This document shows, one piece after another, positions 8,695-15,075 of a stretch of DNA of 64,000 nt. The stretch spans positions 10,361,501 through 10,425,500 of the forward strand of contig NZ_CP127173.1 in assembly GCF_030264295.1 (NCBI RefSeq), read 5' to 3'. Each line of letters opens with the position of its first letter. The stretch's first letter is position 1. A model generated the notes under the pieces. It was given only the letters and a program-made list of their open reading frames with translations, searched no databases and had not been told where the DNA came from. This stretch comes from Amycolatopsis nalaikhensis. Its GTDB lineage: Bacteria; Actinomycetota; Actinomycetes; Mycobacteriales; Pseudonocardiaceae. Both the position numbers and the translations under genes were made by a program.

Positions 8695-9482
8695 CACATC
8701 GCCTTCGGCGGGACGATCCGCAGGTAGATCGCGGTGAGCACGACGTTGATGAGGAACAGCAGCAGGAACGTGATGACCACGGCCTGGTTGACGGCGTCGC
8801 CGACGCCCTTCGGCCCGGGCGGCGGGTTCAGCCCGCGGAACGCCGCCACGACCCCGGCGACGAAGCCGTACAGCAGCGCCTTGATCTCGCTGATCCAGAG
8901 GTCCGGCACCTGGGCGAGCGCGTTGAAGCTGGCCAGGTACGCGCCGGGCGTGCCGCCTTGGAGGACGACGTTGAAGAAGTAGCCGCCGAGCACGCCGACC
9001 ACGCTGACCAAGCCGTTCAGCAGCACCGAAACCACCATGGCGGCAAGCACGCGCGGCACGATCAGGCGCTGGACCGGGTTGACGCCGAGGACCTCCATGG
9101 CGTCGATCTCTTCCCGGATCTTGCGGGCCCCGATGTCCGCGCAGACCGCGCTGCCGCCCGCGCCCGCGACGAGCAACGCCGTGATCAGCGGGCTGGCCTG
9201 CTGCACGATCGCCAGCGCGCTGGCCGCGCCGGTGAACGACTGCGCGCCGATCTGCGCGGTCAGCGAGCCGAGCTGCAACGCGATCACCGCACCGAACGGG
9301 ATGGCCACCAACGCGGTCGGCAGGATCGTGACGCTCGCGAAGAACCAGCACTGCTGGATCCACTCGCGGGCCTGGAAGGGCCGCTTGAAGATCGCGCGGA
9401 GCACTTCCCAGGAAAGCGTCGCCATGCGGCCGACCTGGGTCAGGGCCGCGGTTCCCGGGAGCGTGCCACTGCTCTCGCTCAC
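8694..9482 (-). CDS. yrbE4A: MlaE/YrbE-type ABC permease
   Basis: First gene of the permease/Mce series, about 262 residues, with the MlaE signature ADIGARKIREEIDAMEVLGV and several membrane helices. Two GTG codons are possible starts, at 9485 and 9482. GGGAGG lies only one base before the first and four bases before the second, so I prefer 9482. The 70 bases upstream separate it from the short-chain dehydrogenase gene on the same strand, so transcription may come from the hsd4A side. It forms the heterodimeric permease with YrbE4B. Confidence 0.9.
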   Translation of the reverse strand: MSESSGTLPGTAALTQVGRMATLSWEVLRAIFKRPFQAREWIQQCWFFASVTILPTALVAIPFGAVIALQLGSLTAQIGAQSFTGAASALAIVQQASPLITALLVAGAGGSAVCADIGARKIREEIDAMEVLGVNPVQRLIVPRVLAAMVVSVLLNGLVSVVGVLGGYFFNVVLQGGTPGAYLASFNALAQVPDLWISEIKALLYGFVAGVVAAFRGLNPPPGPKGVGDAVNQAVVITFLLLFLINVVLTAIYLRIVPPKAM

Positions 9483-9554
9483 CACACCTCCCAGTAGTCA
9501 GTCACCCCCGAGTCTTCTCCACACCCGGTGCCCGGTTTTCGTTAGCGGTGTTAA

Positions 9555-10313
9555 CTAGAAGTTGAGGGCGTGCGTCGCCGTCGCCCCGCCGTCCGCGACG
9601 AACTCCGCTCCCGTGCAGTACGCGCTCTCGTCGCTGGCCAGGAACAACACGAGCTTCGCGACGTCGTCCGGCTGCCCGACCCGCCCGAGGGCGACCTTCT
9701 TCCCGACGTAGGACATGTCGACTTTCTGCCCGCCGGCCGCCGTCGAAACCATCTGGGTATCGATCGCGCCCGGGTGCACCGAGTTGACGCGGATGTGCTT
9801 CTTGCCGAGCTCCATCGCCGCGACCTTGGTCATCCCGCGGATCGCGAACTTGCTCGCGGTGTAGGCGACGAGGTAGGGCATCCCGGCCAGACCCTCCACA
9901 GAGGACACGTTGACGATGGAGCCACCGCCGGCGGCGGTCATCGGTTCAACGACCGAGCGCATCCCGAGAAACGCCCCGATCTGGTTCACCCGGATCACGC
10001 GTTCGTAGTCGGCCAGCGTGGTCTTCCCCAGCTCGGAGAAGTGCAGGATGCCCGCGTTGTTGACCAGCACGTTCGGCGCGCCGAACTCGGTGGTGGCGCG
10101 CTCGACCGCGGCCGCCCAGCCGTCCTCGTCGCCGACGTCGAGGTGCTGGTAGACGGCCTGCTCCCCCAGTTCGGCGGCGAGCTGCTTGCCCTCGTCGTCC
10201 AGGATGTCGGCGATCAGCACCCGGGCGCCCTCGGCGACGAACGCGCGTGCGGCCGCTTCGCCCTGGCCGCGCGCGGCGCCGGTGATCAGGGCGATCTTCC
10301 CGTCCAGCCTCAT
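9555..10313 (-). CDS. SDR family oxidoreductase (hydroxysteroid dehydrogenase-like)
   Basis: A classical short-chain dehydrogenase of 252 residues. It has the cofactor motif TGAARGQG (11-18), NNAG (85-88), Ser138 and YTASK (Tyr151, Lys155). The closest recognisable relatives are 3-alpha/20-beta-hydroxysteroid and glucose 1-dehydrogenase-like enzymes. The Asp at the end of the second strand (LIADI) favours NAD(H). It lies between hsd4A, whose stop overlaps its start (ATGA), and yrbE4A, so a steroid substrate is likely. In mycobacteria hsd4A abuts yrbE4A directly, so this is an extra gene at that position. The precise substrate cannot be read from sequence. Confidence 0.85.
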   Translation of the reverse strand: MRLDGKIALITGAARGQGEAAARAFVAEGARVLIADILDDEGKQLAAELGEQAVYQHLDVGDEDGWAAAVERATTEFGAPNVLVNNAGILHFSELGKTTLADYERVIRVNQIGAFLGMRSVVEPMTAAGGGSIVNVSSVEGLAGMPYLVAYTASKFAIRGMTKVAAMELGKKHIRVNSVHPGAIDTQMVSTAAGGQKVDMSYVGKKVALGRVGQPDDVAKLVLFLASDESAYCTGAEFVADGGATATHALNF

Positions 10314-11167
10314 GACTCTCCCAGGATCTCGGTGGCGGCGAACATCCGGCCGGGGTCGCGGTCGGCGAAGAACGCGCTGACCGACGTCTCCAGCTCGTCG
10401 AGGGACCAGCGGTGCTCGATCCGCGGCGCTTCGACGAGGGCGACCGTGCCGCCGTGGACGACGAACACCTGGCCGTTGACGTGCTCAGCCGCGGGCGAGG
10501 CGAGGTAGGCGACGAAGGGGGCGACGTGCTCGACCGAAAGCGGGTCGGCGCCCTCGGCGGGAGCGGCGCCGAACACGCCTTCGGTCATCGCCGTCCGCGC
10601 GCGCGGGCAGATCGCGTTGGCGCGGACGCCGTACTTGGCCAGGCCGCGCGCGGCGGACATGGTGAGCGCGGTGATGCCCGCCTTCGCCGCGGCGTAGTTG
10701 GGCTGGCCGGGCGAGCCGATCAGGAACGCCTCGGACGCGGTATTGACCAGCCGCCCGTACACCGGCTGTCCGTCCGCTTTGGACTTGTCGCGCCAGTGCC
10801 TGGCGGCGTTGCGGGACAACAGGAAGTGCCCGCGCAGGTGGACCCGCAGCACGGTGTCCCAGTCGTCGTCGGACATCGAGAACAGCATGCGGTCGCGCAG
10901 CACGCCCGCGTTGTTCACGACGATGTCGAGCCCGCCGAGGTCCAGCGCCGCTTCGGTCAGCGCGTCCGCGGTGGCGCGTTCGCCGACGTCCCCGGCGACC
11001 GCGACGGCCTTGCCGCCCGCCGCTTCGATCTCGCCGACGACGTCCTTGGGCTCGCTGATGTCGTTGACGACGACCGTGGCGCCCCGCGCGGCGAGGGCGA
11101 GCGCCTCGGCCCGGCCCAATCCCGCGGCGGCGCCCGTCACGATCGCTGTCCTGCCGGTCAGGCTCAC
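10310..11167 (-). CDS. hsd4A: SDR family oxidoreductase, Hsd4A-like
   Basis: A 285-residue short-chain dehydrogenase. TGAAAGLG (11-18), NNAG (85-88), Ser145 and YAAAK (Tyr158, Lys162) make the catalytic set complete. The sequence resembles the MFE-2/17-beta-hydroxysteroid dehydrogenase type 4 class (VVVNDI; RDRMLFSMSDDDWD), as does mycobacterial Hsd4A, which acts in sterol side-chain beta-oxidation. It starts at GTG 11167, six bases after GGAGG. Its place between ferredoxin and permease genes is the Rv3502c position. A KstR-like half-conserved site lies about 40 bases upstream. Confidence 0.83.
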   Translation of the reverse strand: MSLTGRTAIVTGAAAGLGRAEALALAARGATVVVNDISEPKDVVGEIEAAGGKAVAVAGDVGERATADALTEAALDLGGLDIVVNNAGVLRDRMLFSMSDDDWDTVLRVHLRGHFLLSRNAARHWRDKSKADGQPVYGRLVNTASEAFLIGSPGQPNYAAAKAGITALTMSAARGLAKYGVRANAICPRARTAMTEGVFGAAPAEGADPLSVEHVAPFVAYLASPAAEHVNGQVFVVHGGTVALVEAPRIEHRWSLDELETSVSAFFADRDPGRMFAATEILGES

Positions 11168-11206
11168 GCACGGCCTCCTCGTCGAGTCCTGTGATCGCGC
11201 CTACAT

Positions 11207-11220
11207 TAGAATCTGTTCTT
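11207..11220 (-). promoter_or_regulatory. degenerate KstR-like operator upstream of hsd4A
   Basis: The minus strand reads AAGAACAGATTCTA, matching the KstR core TnnAACnnGTTnnA at all but two positions. It lies 40 bases before the hsd4A start and overlaps an AT-rich stretch that could be a -10 region. Recognition is weaker than for the perfect site at 11472. Confidence 0.5.
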
Positions 11221-11249
11221 GTTTTCGGCAAGCCCTTCGGTGAACGGCG

Positions 11250-11441
11250 CTAACCGGCGATGAACAGGGCGTTCTTCGGACAACCTTTGACCGCATCTGT
11301 AACTTGTTCTACGCGATCGGCCGGGACCGGGCCCGGCTGGATGACGAGCTCTTCGTCGTCGTCGAGGTCGAAGACGTCCGGCGCGAAGCCCACACACACC
11401 GCGTTCGCCTCGCAGAGCGAACGGTCGACGCCGATCTCCAT
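11250..11441 (-). CDS. fdxD: small ferredoxin (3Fe-4S type)
   Basis: A 63-residue ferredoxin starting at ATG 11441, directly behind a strong GGAGGA. The cluster ligands visible are Cys10, Cys16 and the Cys of the GCP motif near residue 50. The usual fourth position is Asn13 (CEANAVC), which suggests a 3Fe-4S or modified cluster as in other actinobacterial P450-type ferredoxins. It sits between hsd4A and fadE26, exactly as fdxD does in mycobacteria. It probably donates electrons to an oxygenase or acyl-CoA enzyme of steroid breakdown. The redox partner is not in the window. Confidence 0.85.
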   Translation of the reverse strand: MEIGVDRSLCEANAVCVGFAPDVFDLDDDEELVIQPGPVPADRVEQVTDAVKGCPKNALFIAG

Positions 11442-11471
11442 GCTTCCTCCACCGCGTGAGTCCTGGTACAA

Positions 11472-11487
11472 CTAGAACAGGTTCTAG
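11472..11487. promoter_or_regulatory. KstR-type operator between fdxD and fadE26
   Basis: CTAGAACAGGTTCTAG (with flanking A and T also paired, 11471-11488) is a perfect inverted repeat around a 2-base centre and fits the KstR consensus TnnAACnnGTTnnA exactly. KstR is the TetR-family repressor of cholesterol genes in mycobacteria and rhodococci. The site lies 24 bases before fadE26 and 30 bases before fdxD, so it can control both directions. No kstR gene is in this window. Confidence 0.82.
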
Positions 11488-11511
11488 TGTAACGCCGGAT
11501 CGAGGTGACGG

Positions 11512-12675
11512 GTGCGGATCGACTACACGCCCCAGCAACGGGCACTGGCCGAGGAGCTGCGGGAGTACTTCGCCGAGCTGATGACGCCCGAGCGCCGGGA
11601 GGGGCTCCGCTCGGGCGGCGGCGAGTACGGCGACGGCTTGGCGTACAAGGAGATCGTCCGGCAGCTGGGCAAGGACGGCTGGCTCGCGCTGGGCTGGCCG
11701 AAGGAGTACGGCGGGCAGGACCGGTCGATGCTCGACCAGCTCATCTTCACCGACGAAGCGGCCGTCGCCGGGGTCCCGGTCCCGTTCCTCACGGTGAACA
11801 CGGTCGGGCCGACGATCATGCGGTACGGCACCGAGGAGCAGAAGGCGTTCTACCTGCCGAAGATCGCCGCGGGCGAGCTGCACTTCTCGATCGGCTACTC
11901 CGAACCGGAGGCGGGCACCGACCTCGCGTCGCTGCGCACGCGCGCCGAGCGCGACGGCGACGAGTACGTCGTCACCGGCCAGAAGATGTGGACCAGCCTG
12001 ATCGAGTACGCGGACTACGTCTGGCTCGCCGTCCGGACGGACCCGGACGCGAAGAAGCACCGCGGGCTGTCGATGCTGATCGTGCCGACGTCGTCGCCGG
12101 GGTTCTCCTGGACGAAGGTGCACACGGTCGCGGGCGCGGGCACGAGCGCGACGTACTACGACGGCGTGCGCGTGCCGGTGTCGGCGCGGGTCGCCGAGGA
12201 GAACGCGGGCTGGCCGCTGATCACCAACCAGCTCAACCACGAGCGCGTCGCGCTGACGTCGTCGGCACCGGTCCGCAAGGCGCTCGCGGACGTCTTGGAG
12301 TGGGCGCGCGAAACCGGCGCCATCGAGCAGGAGTGGGTGCGCTCGCACCTCGCGCGGGTGCACGCGGGCGCGGAGTACTTGAAGCTGCGGAACTGGCGGA
12401 TCGCCTGGGCGGCCGCGGCGAGCGAGCTGGGCCCGGCGGAGGCGTCGGCGACGAAGGTGTACGGCACGGAGTTCGCGATCGAGGCGTACCGCCTGCTGAT
12501 GGAGGTCCTCGGCGCGGCGGCGGTGGTCCGGGAGGGCTCACCGGGGGCGCTGCTGGCGGGCCGGATCGAGCGGCTGCACCGGTCGGCGCTGATCCTGACC
12601 TTCGGCGGCGGCACCAACGAGATCCAGCGGGACATGATCGCCGCGACCGCCCTCGGCCTGCCCGTCACGCGCTAG
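11512..12675 (+). CDS. fadE26: acyl-CoA dehydrogenase, ChsE4/FadE26-like
   Basis: A 387-residue acyl-CoA dehydrogenase starting at GTG 11512 with GAGG upstream. Typical flavin/substrate motifs are present: GYSEPEAGTDLASL (128-141), GQKMWTS (156-162) and the C-terminal FGGGTNEIQRDMIA. Glu244 in the NHERVAL helix is placed like the catalytic base of ChsE4. In Mycobacterium tuberculosis ChsE4 and ChsE5 form an alpha2beta2 enzyme that oxidises sterol side-chain CoA thioesters. The next gene, on the same strand, is the expected partner. KstR control is suggested by the operator just upstream. Confidence 0.87.
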   Translation: MRIDYTPQQRALAEELREYFAELMTPERREGLRSGGGEYGDGLAYKEIVRQLGKDGWLALGWPKEYGGQDRSMLDQLIFTDEAAVAGVPVPFLTVNTVGPTIMRYGTEEQKAFYLPKIAAGELHFSIGYSEPEAGTDLASLRTRAERDGDEYVVTGQKMWTSLIEYADYVWLAVRTDPDAKKHRGLSMLIVPTSSPGFSWTKVHTVAGAGTSATYYDGVRVPVSARVAEENAGWPLITNQLNHERVALTSSAPVRKALADVLEWARETGAIEQEWVRSHLARVHAGAEYLKLRNWRIAWAAAASELGPAEASATKVYGTEFAIEAYRLLMEVLGAAAVVREGSPGALLAGRIERLHRSALILTFGGGTNEIQRDMIAATALGLPVTR

Positions 12676-12684
12676 GAGCGTCTC

Positions 12685-13713
12685 ATGGACTTCACCCCTT
12701 CCGAGGCGTCGGCCGACCTGGCCGCGCTGACCCGCCGGATCACCGCGGACAAGGCCACCCACGACCCCCACGGCACCGGCGGCTTCGACGCTCCATTGTG
12801 GACGGCCCTGGGCCAGGCGGGCGTCCTGGACGCGGCCTTGCCGTCGTCGTTGGGCGGCGGCGGGTTCGGGCTGCTGGAGCAGTGCGCGGTGCTGACGGAG
12901 CTGGGCCGCGCGGTGGCGGCGGTGCCGTACCTGACGTCGATCACGATGGCGGCGTCGGCGCTGGCCGAGTTCGGCACGCCGGAACTGGTGGACCGCTGGG
13001 TGCTGCCGGTGCTGCGAGGAGAACGCGTTCTAGCGGTGGCGTTGTCGGGGTTCAGCGCCTCGGGCGGCCGCTTGTCCGGCACGTCGTCGGCGGTGCCGTT
13101 CGGCGCTTTCGCCCACGGTTTCCTGATCGCGGCTCCGGACGAGGTGTTCTTGGTCGACGCGGCGGCCGACGGGGTGTCGGTGCGCCCGCAGGCGACGGTC
13201 GACCACGCGGACGCGGCGCTGGTCGAGCTGTCCGAGGTGCCGGGAGTGTCGCTGGGCGACATCGGCGAGTGGCTGCTGCTGCGCGGAACGGTCGGGGTGT
13301 GCGCACAGCAGCTGGGGGTGGCCGAGCGGGCACTGGAGCTGACGGCGGCGTACGCGGCGGAGCGCAAGCAGTTCGACCACGTGATCGGCGGGTTCCAGGC
13401 GGTCCGCCAGCGGCTGGCGGACGCGTACGTGGACGTGGAAGCGATCCGCTTGACGACGCTGCAGGCAGCATGGCGGCTGGCATCGGACCTCCCGGCGGCG
13501 GAGGAGGTGGCGACGGCGAAGTTCTGGGCGGCGGAGGCGGGCCACCGGGTCGCCCACACGACGGTCCACGTTCACGGTGGGGTGGGGATCGACGTGGATC
13601 ACTTGGTGCATAGGTATTTCGTGGCGGCGAAACGGCTGGAGTTCCTGCTCGGGTCGGCTACGCCGCAGCTGGTGGCGTTGGGTGAGCTGCTGGCGGATCG
13701 GTCGCGCGGCTGA
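12685..13713 (+). CDS. fadE27: acyl-CoA dehydrogenase, ChsE5/FadE27-like
   Basis: A 342-residue partner subunit starting 9 bases after fadE26, with ATG 12685. It is shorter than a full acyl-CoA dehydrogenase. The FAD-contacting part is clear (RKQFDHVIGGFQAVRQRLAD; VHGGVGID), but the catalytic-Glu helix seen in fadE26 is not. This is the expected division of labour in alpha2beta2 ChsE enzymes. Codons at 12791-12803 include rare CCA and TTG within CTCCATTGTGGAC, a variant of the recurrent palindrome. Function follows from pairing with fadE26. Confidence 0.86.
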   Translation: MDFTPSEASADLAALTRRITADKATHDPHGTGGFDAPLWTALGQAGVLDAALPSSLGGGGFGLLEQCAVLTELGRAVAAVPYLTSITMAASALAEFGTPELVDRWVLPVLRGERVLAVALSGFSASGGRLSGTSSAVPFGAFAHGFLIAAPDEVFLVDAAADGVSVRPQATVDHADAALVELSEVPGVSLGDIGEWLLLRGTVGVCAQQLGVAERALELTAAYAAERKQFDHVIGGFQAVRQRLADAYVDVEAIRLTTLQAAWRLASDLPAAEEVATAKFWAAEAGHRVAHTTVHVHGGVGIDVDHLVHRYFVAAKRLEFLLGSATPQLVALGELLADRSRG

Positions 13714-13891
13714 GGACCGGGCGACCGGGGCGCGCAGGTCGGCGGCCCGGCATCACCGCGGCCCGACTGGGGCGCTCGCGCGGCCAGGCCACGCAGGCTC
13801 GGTCGCCCCATCGGCGCGATCAGGCCGGGCGACCGGGCCGCGCGGGTTCGGCGGCCCGGCATCGCGGCCCGGCCGGGCGACTCGCGCGGCC
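13714..13891. repeat. imperfect direct duplication of about 70 bp in intergenic DNA
   Basis: The space between fadE27 and the serine hydrolase contains two related copies, about 13714-13785 and 13822-13891. Both share GGCGGCCCGGCATC, GGGCGACCGGG and CTCGCGCGGCC in the same order. The remaining bases to 13955 are GC-rich and show no gene. The repeat has no coding potential I would support. Confidence 0.7.
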
Positions 13892-13955
13892 GCCGAGCTA
13901 CCGCACCGCCAAGCTCGGCCGCCCGCCGCCACCGCGCCCCGGCCGCTCCCGAGGG

Positions 13956-15073
13956 TCAGCTCGCCGCGTAGGTCCAGAACTCGCGCATCAGCGGCGTCGG
14001 GTCCGGGCCCGGTGGCTCGACCTGCGTGAGCAGCACCGTCGCCGTGCCCGTCGAGGGGACCACGTGCGCCGCCGTGGCTCCGGCCCAGCCGTAGCGGCCC
14101 GGGACCTGCCATCTCTCTCTCGGCTCCACGTCCACCATTCCGCCGAACCCCCAGCCCTGGCCGCGCAGGAAGGGGCGCGCCGCCGCGCGCTGGGGTGGCG
14201 TCAGGTGGTCCCTGGTCATCCCGTGCACCGATTCCGGCCGCAGCAGGCGGTGGCCGTCGACCGTGCCCTCGTTCAGCAGGAACCGCGCGAACGCCAGCAG
14301 GTCATCCGCCGTCGACACGAGCCCGCTCGCCCCGGACGGGAACGCCGGTGGGCTGCTCCACCTTCCCTCCGGTGAGTCGACCAGCTGAAGCCCGTCCGCG
14401 CCGCGGCGGTACGCGCTCGTGAACCGGCCCAGTGCCGCCGTCGGCACCGAAAATCCCGTGTCCGCCATGCCCAGCGGCTCGAACAGGTGCTCCGCCAGGA
14501 ACACCGGCAGCGGACGGCCCGACACCCGCGCGATCAGCACCCCCTGCAGGTCCGCGGCCGTGTCGAAGAGCCACGCCTCCCCCGGCTGGTGCAGCAGCGG
14601 CACCTGCGCCAACGCCGCCAGCCACTCGTCCGGCGGCAACGCGCGGGCCGCCGCGGGGTGGCCGAGCACCTGCAGCAGCAGCTCGACCGCGGGCAGCCCC
14701 GGGTCGGCGGCGAGGCCGTACCCGCAGCGGAACGTCAGCAGGTCCGCCACCGTGATCGGGCGGACGGCGGGCACCACGTCGTCCACCGGCCCCGCCGGGG
14801 TCCGCACCACCACCGGCGACGCCAGTTCCGGCAGCCATCGCGCCACCGGGTCGTCGAGCGCGAGCGCGCCGTCGTCCACCAGCCACAGGAGCGCCGCCGC
14901 GATGATCGGCTTCGTCAGCGACCCGATGCGGAACAGCGAATCCCGGGCCATCGGCGCGGTTCCCCGGCGTCGGCCGAGCCCACGGCCGCCGCCTCGACCT
15001 GCTCGCCGCGCGCGACGAGGGCCACCGCGCCGGGCAGGTCGCCGGCGTGGCGGGTCAGCAGTTCGGCCAGCAC
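13956..15073 (-). pseudogene. beta-lactamase-family serine hydrolase, frameshifted
   Basis: The gene starts at GTG 15073, two bases after the acetyltransferase stop, and reads VLAELLTRHAGDLPGAVALV. It then loses frame in a CCCC run at 14962-14965 (plus strand), where a fifth C would restore it. The rest, in the next frame, has the catalytic SxxK (SLTK) and a full beta-lactamase/esterase fold to YAAS at the end, about 372 residues if repaired. The second motif reads LFDTAAD where family members usually have a Tyr. An ATG at 14951 could start a shortened protein only 10 residues before the catalytic Ser. It is either decaying or a sequencing deletion. Confidence 0.75.
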
Positions 15074-15075
15074 GG

